A stretch of 64,000 nucleotides of DNA, from the NCBI RefSeq assembly GCF_014138625.1, contig NZ_JACJHY010000002.1, positions 1-64,000 of the forward strand. The letters are read 5' to 3'. A program made the position numbers and the translations under genes. Below, piece after piece: positions 44,777 through 55,972 of this stretch. The notes under the pieces were generated by a model. That model did not search any database. It saw only the letters and a list, made by a program, of their open reading frames with translations, and was not told the origin of the DNA. How positions within the stretch are numbered: the stretch's first letter is position 1; each line of letters starts with the position of its first letter. Origin of the DNA: Aminobacter ciceronei (GTDB lineage: Bacteria; Pseudomonadota; Alphaproteobacteria; Rhizobiales; Rhizobiaceae).

Positions 44777-45829
44777 TCAGGGGATGATCCGGCGCTGGCG
44801 CAACTCACTGAAGGTGCGCATGAACATCTCCTCGGTGTCGACGAAGTCGTGGAAGCCGAAGCGCCGCGCCTTGGTGCCGTCGGCGAAGAAATCGTAGTCC
44901 CAACCAAAAACGAAGTCAGCGAAGCGCCATGACGACACATCGGCATAGGGTGTGTCGGCGAGGCCGTGGCGGGCCTTCATCTTGTCCCACAGCGGCTGCT
45001 TGTCGGCCATGATGGTGTCGAGCGACATCGGCAAGGGCGGGGCTGTCTCGATGCCGAAGCTCGAGGCGATCTTCGGCCACATCTCGTTCCAGCGGAACAG
45101 GTCGCCATTGGTGATGTTGAACGCCTGGTTGGCGCAGCGTTCGTCTGTCGCGGCCCAGACGGTGGCCCGCGCCAGCAGGCCGGCGTCGGTCATCTCGATG
45201 ATCTTGTCATAGGCGCCTGCCTTGCCGGGAAAGCGCAGCGGCAGGCCAAGCTCCTTCGACATCGAAGCATAGACGGCAATGGCAATGGCGAGATTCATCG
45301 GGTTGCCAAGCGCCTGGCCGATGACCACCGAAGGACGCAGCGCCGACCAGCCCCAGCTCTTGCCCATCTGCCGGTCTTCGAGAAGATCCTGCTGGTCAGC
45401 GTTGAACTCCGGCGGCATGTGGTTGGCGTCGGTCTCGCGTGCCGGCGTCTTGAACGGCCCAAGATGCGCACCATAGACCTTGTAACCCTGCATCAGGCTG
45501 ATGTGGCGCAAGTTCCTGGCGATCGGTTCGACCGTGTCGACGACATTGCGCAGCATGGCGACGTTGGGCTCGACGAGCTCGGCCCAGCTCGGCCGATCCT
45601 GATAGGCGGCGTAGAAGATGTGAGTGACGTCGTGGAGGCCGCCGAGCGTTTCCCTGGCGTCCCTGATATCGAGCAGATCGACAGCGATGTGACGGACTGA
45701 GCCTTGGCTCGAACCGCCGCGCCGAGACAGTCCGACAATGTCCCAGTTGCCGAGTGCTGCCAGGTGGCTGGCGAGATTGCTGCCGATGACGCCATGGGCG
45801 CCGACGATCAGTGCAGTGTTCTGTTTCAT
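44777..45829 (-). CDS. PRISE-type SDR (progesterone 5-beta-reductase/iridoid-synthase-like)
   Basis: 350 residues from the ATG at 45829 (GGAG upstream). ALIVGAHGVIGSNLASHLAALGNWDIVGLSRR is the NADPH Rossmann motif. ISLMQGYKVYGAH contains the Tyr/Lys pair in the PRISE arrangement, and SWGWSALRPSVVIGQALGNPMNLAIAIAVYASMSKE and FNITNGDLFRWNEMWP complete the family. PRISE enzymes reduce activated C=C bonds of enones. It is divergent from a LysR gene that probably controls it. Confidence 0.85.
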   Translation of the reverse strand: MKQNTALIVGAHGVIGSNLASHLAALGNWDIVGLSRRGGSSQGSVRHIAVDLLDIRDARETLGGLHDVTHIFYAAYQDRPSWAELVEPNVAMLRNVVDTVEPIARNLRHISLMQGYKVYGAHLGPFKTPARETDANHMPPEFNADQQDLLEDRQMGKSWGWSALRPSVVIGQALGNPMNLAIAIAVYASMSKELGLPLRFPGKAGAYDKIIEMTDAGLLARATVWAATDERCANQAFNITNGDLFRWNEMWPKIASSFGIETAPPLPMSLDTIMADKQPLWDKMKARHGLADTPYADVSSWRFADFVFGWDYDFFADGTKARRFGFHDFVDTEEMFMRTFSELRQRRIIP

Positions 45830-45911
45830 CGTCCAAGTCTCCGGTGAGAGCCTTGATATGGACGCGGCCAACTAGATGAAGTAGACGTCGCTCTGGCGAA
45901 GGATCTGTGAC

Positions 45912-45921
45912 GTGAATTCAC
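45912..45921. promoter_or_regulatory. GTGAATTCAC dyad in the LysR/SDR intergenic region
   Basis: A perfect 10-bp palindrome two bases before the LysR ATG, in the 93-bp shared upstream region of the divergent SDR gene. It is a candidate autoregulatory site; if the gene starts at 45923, bound protein would also cover the start. Confidence 0.4.
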
Positions 45922-45922
45922 A

Positions 45923-46834
45923 ATGATGCGCGTGGACGTCAACCGCTTCGGCGAAATGGAAGTGTTTGTCCGGGCTGTGGAGAGCGGTGGCTTTTCGGCT
46001 GGGGCACGCGCGCTTGATATGTCGCCTTCGGCGGTGAGCAAGCTGGTGTCGCGGCTGGAGAACCGGCTCGGCACGCGGCTGGTCAACCGCTCGACGCGGC
46101 GGCTGCAACTGACGCCTGAGGGCTGTGCGTTCTATGAGCGCAGCGTCGTCATCCTTGCCGACCTCAAGGAGGCGGAACAATGCGCGGCAGCCGGCGAGGC
46201 GCCGCGCGGGCGCCTGCGCGTCAACGCCAACGTGCCGTTCGGCAAACATTTCCTGCTGCCGCTGTTGCCGCAGTTCCTGGCACGATATCCCGAGATCTCC
46301 GTCGATATCGCCCTGTCCGACATTGTCGTCGATCTTCTGGAAGCACGCGCCGATGTGGCGATCAGAGCCGGACCGATGAAAAGCTCGAGCCTTGTCGCAC
46401 GCAAGCTTGGCGCGACGCGGATGATGATCGTCGGAGCGCCCGCCTATTTCGCAATGCGAGGCATGCCGCGTAGCGCCGACGAACTGAAGCGGCACAATCT
46501 GCTCGGGCCGTCCTATGCCCGAACCATGCCGGCATGGCCGGTGCTGCAGGGCGGCGCTGTCGTGGACGTCACGCCCACAGGCAACGTCCAGGCCAGCGAC
46601 GGCGAGGCGTTGCGCGAACTGGCGCTGGCCGGAATCGGACTGGCGCGCATTGCCGCGTTCCAGGTGCGCGACGATCTGGCGGCAGGCAGATTGGCCAACG
46701 TTCTCGAAGAGGCCAATCCCGGCGATCTCGAGGATGTGCACGCGGTGTTTCTTGGCAATGGCGGCCCGGTGCCGGCGCGGGTGAGGGCGCTGCTCGATTT
46801 CCTGGCCGAGACCGTCGATCTCGGTGGTTCCTGA
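45923..46834 (+). CDS. LysR-family transcriptional regulator
   Basis: 303 residues. N-terminal helix-turn-helix: FGEMEVFVRAVESGGFSAGARALDMSPSAVSKLVSRLENRLGTRLVNRSTRRLQLTPEG. The effector domain RGRLRVNANVPFGKHFLLPLLPQFLARYPEISVDI onwards belongs to the subgroup that controls divergent oxidoreductases. No ribosome binding site is close to the ATG pair at 45923/45926. Its probable target is the PRISE-type SDR on the other strand. Confidence 0.9.
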   Translation: MMRVDVNRFGEMEVFVRAVESGGFSAGARALDMSPSAVSKLVSRLENRLGTRLVNRSTRRLQLTPEGCAFYERSVVILADLKEAEQCAAAGEAPRGRLRVNANVPFGKHFLLPLLPQFLARYPEISVDIALSDIVVDLLEARADVAIRAGPMKSSSLVARKLGATRMMIVGAPAYFAMRGMPRSADELKRHNLLGPSYARTMPAWPVLQGGAVVDVTPTGNVQASDGEALRELALAGIGLARIAAFQVRDDLAAGRLANVLEEANPGDLEDVHAVFLGNGGPVPARVRALLDFLAETVDLGGS

Positions 46835-46951
46835 GGCGGCCAGACGGCAAGTTTCCGCAGGGGCGGCTTCCGTCAAGGCGGTCACCAGATAATTGCAAGC
46901 GATGCGAAGAATCCGATTGCAGGGCTGCCTTCAATTGCGCTATCAACCGAA

Positions 46952-46968
46952 CCGTAACGTACGGTACG
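46952..46968. promoter_or_regulatory. Overlapping dyads upstream of the TetR gene
   Basis: CCGTA-ACG-TACGG (46952-46964) and CGTAC-G-GTACG (46958-46968) interlock about 45 bp before the TetR ATG. This is the position and size of a TetR self-operator. Confidence 0.45.
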
Positions 46969-47011
46969 GCTTGTTCGAAGCGAGCCGGCGTGACGTGGCA
47001 GGCTTGGAACG

Positions 47012-47665
47012 ATGTTGCAGACGACAACTGAGATGATGGAAGGCGAGGGACCGACGGCACGTCAGCAGGACGTGCTCGACGCGGTGCTGCGCCTGCTCGT
47101 CGAGGAGGGCGACAGGTTGACGATGACGGCCGTTGCGCGCCGCGCCAGCTGCTCCAAGGAAACGCTGTACAAGTGGTTCGGCGACCGTGACGGGCTTTTG
47201 ACCGCGACCGTGCAGTGGCAGGCTTCGAAGGTGCGTGTGCCGCCGGTCGACCGCAAGGGACTGGACCTGGCGTCGCTGACGTCGAGCCTCGAACGTTTCG
47301 CTTCCGACTGGCTGCGGGTGATTTCGAGCGACACTTCGATCGCGCTCAATAGGGTTGGCGTTGTGCATGCCGGATCGGACAAGCGCGACCTTGGCGCCAT
47401 CGTGCTGGAGCGCGGCCGCTTTGCGCTGGGGCGCAGGCTGAAGCCGGTGCTGGAAGCGGGGCGCGAGGCGGGCCTGCTCGAATTCGATGATGCCGAGACG
47501 GCATTCCGGACATTCTTTGGGCTGGTCGCCCGCGACGTGCAGATCCGTCTGCTGCTCGGCGACCGGCTGGAATTGACTGAGGCGGGGATCGACGGCGACG
47601 CCGTGCGCGCAACGCAGCAGTTTCTTGCTCTTCATGGAGCGAAAACCGGGCCCAAGGCCCTCTGA
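47012..47665 (+). CDS. TetR-family regulator upstream of ilvC
   Basis: 217 residues. Helix-turn-helix: QQDVLDAVLRLLVEEGDRLTMTAVARRASCSKETLYKWFGDRDGLL. The C-terminal domain is of the TetR_C_11/AefR-like kind, with FFGLVARDVQIRLLLGDRLELTEAGI. It lies 26 bp before ilvC in the same direction, an arrangement known to me from other rhizobial genomes, so it may be cotranscribed with or control ilvC. The ligand is unknown. Confidence 0.85.
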   Translation: MLQTTTEMMEGEGPTARQQDVLDAVLRLLVEEGDRLTMTAVARRASCSKETLYKWFGDRDGLLTATVQWQASKVRVPPVDRKGLDLASLTSSLERFASDWLRVISSDTSIALNRVGVVHAGSDKRDLGAIVLERGRFALGRRLKPVLEAGREAGLLEFDDAETAFRTFFGLVARDVQIRLLLGDRLELTEAGIDGDAVRATQQFLALHGAKTGPKAL

Positions 47666-47670
47666 CTTAA

Positions 47671-48905
<1,235 letters not shown>

Positions 48906-48965
48906 GAAGTCCGCGTCACCCTGCCGGCCCCAGGCTCGGCAGGGCGATTGGCTCGAAAATCAAAA

Positions 48966-48998
48966 AGAGGCTGGTGGAGCAATCTGCCGGCCTTTTTT
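48966..48998 (+). terminator. Terminator after ilvC and its repeats
   Basis: AGGCTGG (48968-48974) and CCGGCCT (48987-48993) form a stem with one wobble, followed by a run of six T. It also lies just after the convergent PilZ gene. Confidence 0.65.
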
Positions 48999-49018
48999 AT
49001 CGACTGGGAATCGGGGGT

Positions 49019-49324
49019 TCAGCCGTAATGCCAGTGCGGCTTGGGTTCGGTGCCTTCGAACTGGACGCCGAGGCGGTCGGCCTTGCGCCAGCGCACGATG
49101 CAGCGATAAGCGATGCCGTCGACGGGGACATAGAGCAGGAACTGGTCGGGGACGCGGCTTTCCGCGGGGATTTTGATCTCGGCGCCGTTCGTATGCATGT
49201 TGCGGATGGTGCAGCGGGTTTCCGAATTGGTGATGCCGGTCAGAATCGCAGCGCCCTTGAGGACGCGGTTGCGTCGCTCCCGGCGCAGTTCGTTTTCGGC
49301 AATCTCGGCGTTGTCTGCCGTCAT
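49019..49324 (-). CDS. PilZ-domain protein
   Basis: 101 residues. RRERRNRVLKGAAI holds the RxxxR-type c-di-GMP motif, followed by CTIRNMHTNGAEIKIPAESRVPDQFLLYV (the N-x-(S/T)-x-x-G position is degenerate: NMHTNGAEI) and RWRKADRLGVQFEG. It is a single-domain PilZ of the short rhizobial type and may be a c-di-GMP effector for the cyclases elsewhere in the window. The degenerate second motif makes nucleotide binding uncertain. Confidence 0.78.
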   Translation of the reverse strand: MTADNAEIAENELRRERRNRVLKGAAILTGITNSETRCTIRNMHTNGAEIKIPAESRVPDQFLLYVPVDGIAYRCIVRWRKADRLGVQFEGTEPKPHWHYG

Positions 49325-49381
49325 GTAATTTCAACCCAGAATAGAAATCCTCCCGGTATTCTTGGTTCTACACATGATACG

Positions 49382-49408
49382 TAAACAACAGCTTGTAGCT
49401 GTTGTTTA
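49382..49408. promoter_or_regulatory. Perfect inverted repeat between the PilZ and BA14K genes
   Basis: TAAACAACAGC-TTGTA-GCTGTTGTTTA, 11-bp perfect arms with a 5-base centre, 58 bp before the PilZ start. It could be an operator for the PilZ gene or a distal terminator for the BA14K transcript. Confidence 0.5.
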
Positions 49409-49435
49409 TTAGCCTGAAGTCATATTTGAAGCAAA

Positions 49436-49459
49436 ACGGCGCCGCAGGTGCGACGCCGT
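49436..49459 (-). terminator. Terminator of the BA14K gene
   Basis: ACGGCG and CGCCGT arms (49436-49441, 49454-49459) with T residues following on the minus strand, 20 bp after the stop codon. Confidence 0.55.
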
Positions 49460-49479
49460 CTCCGTTGTTTCGGCTTCGC

Positions 49480-49998
49480 CTAGCTATAGGGCGACCAGCA
49501 CTGCCGGCGCGGACCGTTATAAGGCTGGAAGGTGTTGTCCCAGGCCCGATACGAACGATAGCGGTCGTAGCACCACTGGACGTGCGGCGAGCCGCCGCCA
49601 CGATAGACGCGGCGCGGCTGGACATAGCGTGGCTGGTAGTAGCGCGGCTCGTAGTAGCGGTAAGCAGGGATGCCGAAGTTCAGATAGATGCCGCTCCTGA
49701 AATGGCGGCGGTGCGGGCGGTGGCGCCAGCGCCAGTCGTCACGCCAACGGTCGCCGCTCCAGTTTTTGTGGCGCCAACCGTCGCCACGCCAACCATCGCG
49801 CCGGCCATCACGGCGGCCATAGCATCCGCTTCCGGGCGGGCAGAAATGGCTCTGGGCGAGGATGATATTCTGCGGCGCCTGCGGAACAATTGAGGGCATC
49901 TGGCCCAGGCTGGCTGGCGAAGCCGACGCAGCCAGCGGCAGGCCGGTGACGAGACCGAGCGCGACGAGCCCGGAACGTGCAAGGGATGAGAGGTTCAT
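49480..49998 (-). CDS. BA14K-family exported protein
   Basis: 172 residues. The signal peptide ([20 protein letters not shown]-type) is followed by a low-complexity Trp/Arg/Asp/His region ([21 protein letters not shown]) and a Tyr/Arg/Pro stretch. The C-terminal BA14K motif is [20 protein letters not shown], then [15 protein letters not shown]14K is a small lectin-like immunogenic protein of Brucella and relatives. A surface or periplasmic role is likely, with exact function unknown. Confidence 0.85.
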   Translation of the reverse strand: MNLSSLARSGLVALGLVTGLPLAASASPASLGQMPSIVPQAPQNIILAQSHFCPPGSGCYGRRDGRRDGWRGDGWRHKNWSGDRWRDDWRWRHRPHRRHFRSGIYLNFGIPAYRYYEPRYYQPRYVQPRRVYRGGGSPHVQWCYDRYRSYRAWDNTFQPYNGPRRQCWSPYS

Positions 49999-50162
49999 GA
50001 TCGTCTCCTGAGTCCGAATCCCAAAGGCTCCATGCCCCCAAATTTCGATGGAGATCAGGCATATTCCGCCTTTCAGCCTGAACGGGAAATGAACGCCGAG
50101 TTCCCGTGGGCTTGTGGGCTGGGCTCTTGTGTTTGGGCCAACATGAAGGCAATGCTCGGCGC

Positions 50163-51275
50163 ATGTCGCTGCGCCTTGCCACCTTCAATGTCGAGAACCT
50201 GATGAACAGGTTCGACTATTCCGGCTACCGCAATCAGCTCAACGAGGACCGGACACTTGCCCTGTTCGAAATCCATAGCGAGGCTGAGTATCGGCTGCTT
50301 GAGCAGGCGCGAGCGATCGCGCACGCCGACGACATGCGCCAGCTGACGGCCTTGGCCATCGCCGAGACCCGCGCCGACATCATCTGCCTGCAGGAAGTCG
50401 ACAACATCGAAGCGCTGAAGGCCTTCGAATACGGCTATCTGTTCAAGATGGTGGGGCAAGGCTACCAGCACAAATACACCACCTCTGGGAATGATTCGCG
50501 CGGCATCGACGTTGCGGTGATGATGCGGGCTGAGACTGCGCATGGCGAACCGATCGAGTTCGTGCGCATGACCAGCCATGCCCATGTCACCTTCGAGGAG
50601 CTCGGGCTGCATACGCCGGAACTCGCCAGTCTCGGCCAGGAGCCGTTCGAGCGCATCTTCCGGCGCGACTGCCTGGAGATCGACGTCAAGATCGGCGGCA
50701 AGCCGCTGACCATCTATTCGGTGCACTTCAAGTCGATGGGCTCGCCGCGCAACGGGCTGAACGGCCGTGACGCGACGATGCCGATCCGTGTCGCCGAGGC
50801 TAAGGCCGTCCGGCGGATCATCGAGGACCGTTTCGGCAAGGACCATGCAGCCGACAAGCGCTGGGTGATCTGCGGCGACATGAACGACTATCGCGAGCGG
50901 CTGGTGATCTCGGGCGATGCCTATCAGGGCTACGGCTTCACGCCGGTTCAGGAGACGGCGTCCTGCCTCGACGTGTTCCTCGCCGATGGTTTTGCCGAAA
51001 ACGTTGTCGCGCGGCGACAGGAGATGGACCGCTGGACACTCTATCACACGCGTGGACCGCTGGAACGGCATCTGTGCCAGCTCGACTACATCCTGCTTTC
51101 GCCGTCGCTGGCACGGACGAACGAGCAGGCGGTGCCCGACATCGTGCGGCGCGGCCAGCCCTGGCGCACCATCTTCCCGCCTGGGCAAGAGGTGGACCGT
51201 TATCCGCGCGCCGGCTGGGACCGGCCGAAGGCCTCCGACCACTGCCCGGTTGCGGTGACGTTGAGCATTACCTGA
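50163..51275 (+). CDS. Endonuclease/exonuclease/phosphatase-family protein
   Basis: 370 residues from the ATG at 50163. [17 protein letters not shown] (metal Asn), [19 protein letters not shown] (Glu), [30 protein letters not shown] (Asp/Asn) and [12 protein letters not shown] (Asp-His) are the complete set of catalytic motifs of the EEP fold. It probably cleaves phosphodiesters in nucleic acids or lipids. No signal peptide is visible, so it is probably cytoplasmic. NUDIX gene follows nine bases later. Confidence 0.87.
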   Translation: MSLRLATFNVENLMNRFDYSGYRNQLNEDRTLALFEIHSEAEYRLLEQARAIAHADDMRQLTALAIAETRADIICLQEVDNIEALKAFEYGYLFKMVGQGYQHKYTTSGNDSRGIDVAVMMRAETAHGEPIEFVRMTSHAHVTFEELGLHTPELASLGQEPFERIFRRDCLEIDVKIGGKPLTIYSVHFKSMGSPRNGLNGRDATMPIRVAEAKAVRRIIEDRFGKDHAADKRWVICGDMNDYRERLVISGDAYQGYGFTPVQETASCLDVFLADGFAENVVARRQEMDRWTLYHTRGPLERHLCQLDYILLSPSLARTNEQAVPDIVRRGQPWRTIFPPGQEVDRYPRAGWDRPKASDHCPVAVTLSIT

Positions 51276-51284
51276 GAGATTTCC

Positions 51285-51998
51285 TTGGCATTCGACATTC
51301 CACGCAACCAGATCCTGCCGGTCGACGTCGTCGACGTGCGCCTCGATGCCGAGCCGCACCCGTTCGAGCGCGACAATGCCGAGGCGATCTTGGCCAACTG
51401 GGCGGCTGAAAAGGCACTGACGCCGGCGATGTTCGACGGCACGGTGGTGCTCCTGTCGGAGCTTGCCTATGGCGACAACCGGCTCGTGGGACGCTGCCAC
51501 GCCGTCCGCTTCTCGACCTTCATGCTGTGGCGAAAGCTGAAACCGCTCACCAGTGCCGAACATTCCTTCGCGCACGCCATGCTGATCTCAAGCGACAATG
51601 CGCTGGTGGCGATCCGCATGGGCGCGCATACGGTCAATGCGGGAAAGGTCTATTTCGCCGCCGGCTCGTTCGAGCCGGAAGACTTTTGTGATGGGCTCGT
51701 CGACCTCGACTACAACATGGCGCGCGAGGTTCGCGAGGAGACCGGGCTCGAGCTTGGCGAGGCTCGCGGCGAAGAACGCTGTTATGCGCTGTCTGGGGAC
51801 ACCGGCACGGCGATCGTGCGCTGCTACCATCTCACTGAGACCGCCGACGAGGTGGCCGCGCGCATCGAGCGCTTTGTGGCGGCCGATGCGGAGCCCGAGA
51901 TCGAAGGGCCTGTCATCATCCGCGGCATGGACGATCTGCCCGACAATTTGATGCCGCATATGCCCGCGCTGGTGGAATGGCATTTTTCACGCGGCTGA
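51285..51998 (+). CDS. NUDIX-fold hydrolase-like protein
   Basis: 237 residues with a TTG start. GSFEPEDFCDGLVDLDYNMAREVREETGLEL (127-157) is a Nudix box with a longer than usual insert: REVREETGL carries the metal-binding Glu residues, but the spacing before it is G-x18-20-R rather than the canonical length. It may hydrolyse a nucleotide diphosphate derivative, or be a Nudix-like variant. Probably cotranscribed with the EEP-fold gene. Confidence 0.75.
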   Translation: MAFDIPRNQILPVDVVDVRLDAEPHPFERDNAEAILANWAAEKALTPAMFDGTVVLLSELAYGDNRLVGRCHAVRFSTFMLWRKLKPLTSAEHSFAHAMLISSDNALVAIRMGAHTVNAGKVYFAAGSFEPEDFCDGLVDLDYNMAREVREETGLELGEARGEERCYALSGDTGTAIVRCYHLTETADEVAARIERFVAADAEPEIEGPVIIRGMDDLPDNLMPHMPALVEWHFSRG

Positions 51999-52096
51999 CG
52001 CCACCAGCCGTCGCCGACCTGCCGAAGCCCTTGCGGGCCGCATGCCGCTGGGTCACAAGTTGCCGCAGACCTTGTGCGGCATTTCGGGGGGATTCG

Positions 52097-52540
52097 ATGG
52101 CCAGCTTTCCAGCACGTGCAAGTTTTTTCGCTGGCGCCATTGCGCTGGCTCTGAGCGCCAGTGCCCATGCTCTCGACAACACGCCTGCTGCCAAGGTTGT
52201 CGTGACGCCGCTGGCGTCGACGACGGTGACCGCGAACGGACAGCCGATCGTGCTGCCGCAGAAGAACGTGCAGGTGCTGGTCTCCTCCTTCGAGATCCCG
52301 CCCGGGGCGTCGCTGCCGGTGCACATGCACCCGTCGGCGCGCTACGCCTATGTGCTCGAGGGCCAACTGCAGGTGACCAATGCCGAAACCGGCAAGAGCA
52401 CCAGCTACAAGACGGGCGACTTCATCGTCGAGATGCTCGGCACGTGGCATCAGGGCGCCAATGTCGGTGCCGAGCCGGTCAAGCTGCTTGTCATCGACCA
52501 GGTCGAGGAAGGCACGGCAAACACGCTGCTGAAGAAGTAG
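52097..52540 (+). CDS. Exported cupin-domain protein
   Basis: 147 residues from the ATG at 52097 (GGGGG upstream). A signal peptide ending SAHA-L is followed by one cupin: SSFEIPPGASLPVHMHPSARYAYVLEGQLQV (G-x5-H-x-H-x3,4-E variant: HMHPSARYAYVLEG) and GDFIVEMLGTWHQGANVG (second motif with His). It should bind one divalent metal in the periplasm. The reaction is unknown. Confidence 0.85.
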   Translation: MASFPARASFFAGAIALALSASAHALDNTPAAKVVVTPLASTTVTANGQPIVLPQKNVQVLVSSFEIPPGASLPVHMHPSARYAYVLEGQLQVTNAETGKSTSYKTGDFIVEMLGTWHQGANVGAEPVKLLVIDQVEEGTANTLLKK

Positions 52541-52546
52541 CTTCGG

Positions 52547-53758
<1,212 letters not shown>

Positions 53759-53761
53759 GAC

Positions 53762-54469
53762 TTATGCTGCCTCCAGCTTTCTGGTGTCGGAGGCGACGTG
53801 GCCATCGCGGAAGGCGATGGTGCGTCCGGCATAGGCGGCGATATCGGCCTCGTGGGTGACCATGACGATGGTGAGCCCGGCCTCCTCGTTGAGGCGGGTC
53901 AGCAGCTCCATGATCTCGTGGCTGCGGGCAGTGTCGAGATTGCCCGTCGGCTCGTCGGCGACAAGAAGGGTGGGCCGAGTGACAATGGCGCGCGCGATCG
54001 CCACGCGCTGCTGCTGACCGCCGGAGAGTTCGGCCGGCGTGTGGTGCTCACGGCCCTCGAGGCCAACCTCGGCAAGGGCCTGCATGGCCAGCGCGCGGCG
54101 CTCATGCGCGGCTGCGCCGCGATAGATCAACGGCAGTTCGACGTTCTCCACAGCCGTGGTGCGCGGCAGCAGGTTGTAGCCCTGGAAGACGAAGCCGATG
54201 TAGAGATTGCGCAAGACGGCGCGGCGGTTGCGGTCGAGCCGGCCGGCGTCTGTGCCCATGAAGGCGTAGCGCCCTGAGGTGGGCGTATCGAGGCAGCCGA
54301 TAATGTTCATCGCTGTCGACTTGCCGGAACCGGACGGGCCCATGATGGCGACGAACTCGCCTTGCGCGATGGCGATATCGATGCCGGCGAGGGCACGCAC
54401 CTCGGCTTCGCCCTGGCCGTAGGTCTTCCAGACCTTGTCGAAGAGGATGAGCGGCGCGGTGGTCATCAC
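53762..54469 (-). CDS. ABC transporter ATPase, MacB/LolD type
   Basis: 235 residues. Walker [20 protein letters not shown]-loop [26 protein letters not shown], signature [16 protein letters not shown], Walker [13 protein letters not shown], and switch His MVTHEADIA are intact. This subgroup powers mechanotransmission pumps rather than classical import. It lies between the adaptor (18-bp gap) and the permease genes. Confidence 0.94.
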   Translation of the reverse strand: MMTTAPLILFDKVWKTYGQGEAEVRALAGIDIAIAQGEFVAIMGPSGSGKSTAMNIIGCLDTPTSGRYAFMGTDAGRLDRNRRAVLRNLYIGFVFQGYNLLPRTTAVENVELPLIYRGAAAHERRALAMQALAEVGLEGREHHTPAELSGGQQQRVAIARAIVTRPTLLVADEPTGNLDTARSHEIMELLTRLNEEAGLTIVMVTHEADIAAYAGRTIAFRDGHVASDTRKLEAA

Positions 54470-54487
54470 AGGGTTTCCACGACCAGC

Positions 54488-55786
54488 TCAATTGGCCCTT
54501 GCGGACGACGAGGCGGTGATGACCGCATCACCGACCGCAAGCCCGGAGACGATCTCGGTGCGATCGCCGTCGGTGGAGCCGGTCTTGACCCTGACCGCGA
54601 CCGGCGCGCCGTTCTTGAGCACATAGAGCGTGCGCAGGCCATCTGTAGGCGTCGAGGCTGGACGGCTGCGATCGGTCGGGCCGCGATTGGAACGGCCGAG
54701 GAACAGGTTCTGCAGGCTGAATCCGCTGCTGCGGGCAACAGGTGCCGGGCGGTAACGGAAGGCGGTGGCTGGCACTGTCAGCACATCCTTGGCCTCCCGG
54801 GTGACGATCGACACCGTCGCCGTCATGCCCGGGCGCAGCAGCAGCTCGTCATTGGCGACTTCGAGCCAGGCGTTGTAGGTGACCACGCCGTCTGTGGTAA
54901 CAGCGGCATAGGCTATGTCGCGGATCGTCGCCTTGAAGCTGCGGTCGGGAAAGGCATCGACGGTAAAGCGGGCGTTCTGACCCTTCGCCACCGAACCGAT
55001 GTCGGCCTCGTCGACCGCCGCCTTGAGCTCCATCTGGGACAGGTCAGCGGCGAGCACGAACAGCACCGGCGCCTGCATGGAGGACGCCACCGTCTGGCCC
55101 GGATTGACCGAGCGCGTCAGCACGACGCCGTCGATGGGGGCATAAATCGTGCTCTTGGCGAGGTCGGCCTGCTGCAGCTTGAGATCGGCCTCCGAGATAG
55201 CGAGGTTGGCTTCGGCCATGTCGAGCGCGCTCTGCGCCCGATCGCGCTCGGCGGTGGCTGCTTCCAGCGCCTGGGTGGTGGCCATGCCGCGTCTTGCCAG
55301 TTCCTGCGCGCGGGTGAGCGCCTGGGCATTCTGCGACAAGGTGGTGCGCGTGTCTTCGACCTTGGCGGCGGCAGCCTTGGCGGACGCCTGGGCACGCTCG
55401 ATCTGGGCGGAAAGCCGCGTCGTGTCGAGGGAGGCGAGCACGTCGCCTTTCTTGACCTGCTGGTTTTCGACTACCGCGACCGAGCGGACGACACCCGACA
55501 ATTCGCTCGAAATGTCGACCTGGGTGAGTGGCTGCAGATTGCCCGTCGCCGACACCTCGATGGTCAGGTCGCCTGTCTCGGCGGCCTGGGTGGTGTAGAC
55601 AAGCTTCTGGGAAGGCGTTGCGAACCAGGAATAGCCGGCATAGGCGCAAGCCGCAGCGACCAGCGCCACCAGCAGCCACAGCCAGCCACGGCGGCGGCGC
55701 GTGGCGCGGCCGTTGCCGTCGAGGCCGAGGGCTGCCTCTATCGATGGCGTGCTCGCCGATTGCGGGCGATTTGTCAGCTGGTCCAA
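54488..55786 (-). CDS. MacA-like periplasmic adaptor (HlyD/RND family)
   Basis: 432 residues with a TTG start at 55786 (AAGGG upstream). One N-terminal membrane helix (GWLWLLVALVAAACAYAGY), then the lipoyl half-motif TGNLQPLTQVDISSELSGVVRSVAVVENQQVKKGDVLASLD. A long alpha-hairpin (about 120-200) follows, then IYAPIDGVVLTRSVNPGQTV and beta-barrel regions. It links the inner-membrane pump to an outer-membrane channel. It is the first gene of the operon adaptor-ATPase-permease. Confidence 0.9.
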   Translation of the reverse strand: MDQLTNRPQSASTPSIEAALGLDGNGRATRRRRGWLWLLVALVAAACAYAGYSWFATPSQKLVYTTQAAETGDLTIEVSATGNLQPLTQVDISSELSGVVRSVAVVENQQVKKGDVLASLDTTRLSAQIERAQASAKAAAAKVEDTRTTLSQNAQALTRAQELARRGMATTQALEAATAERDRAQSALDMAEANLAISEADLKLQQADLAKSTIYAPIDGVVLTRSVNPGQTVASSMQAPVLFVLAADLSQMELKAAVDEADIGSVAKGQNARFTVDAFPDRSFKATIRDIAYAAVTTDGVVTYNAWLEVANDELLLRPGMTATVSIVTREAKDVLTVPATAFRYRPAPVARSSGFSLQNLFLGRSNRGPTDRSRPASTPTDGLRTLYVLKNGAPVAVRVKTGSTDGDRTEIVSGLAVGDAVITASSSARAN

Positions 55787-55848
55787 GCCAGACCCTTTCG
55801 ATGGTCCCAGAAAATCCGCCTAGAGCCTGCTCTAAGCTGGTTCGATCG

Positions 55849-55893
55849 AGCATGATCTTGTCTGAAACCGGGATGCCAGTTTGACGATCATGC
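55849..55893. repeat. Rhizobial GCATGATC-type palindrome, copy B
   Basis: GAGCATGATCTTGTC and GACGATCATGC are inverted ends around AAACCGGGATGCCAGTTT. It shares the end sequence with copy A at 38665-38710 and lies in the divergent region between the adaptor gene and phzF. Confidence 0.6.
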
Positions 55894-55972
55894 TTTAAAA
55901 TCACAGATCGGCTGAGTGGTCCCGAAATTCAAATTAAATTTCGCTCATGTTGCCGGCGCAGAAGGAGCAAAC

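Noticed and set aside
49402-49893. Plus-strand frame rich in Val/Ala/Pro opposite BA14K
   Set aside because: Antisense to the BA14K signal peptide and Trp/Arg repeats; no ribosome site or family match.
54362-55855. Long plus-strand frame opposite the efflux adaptor
   Set aside because: Shadow of the MacA-like gene, Gly/Arg/His-rich with no recognisable domain.
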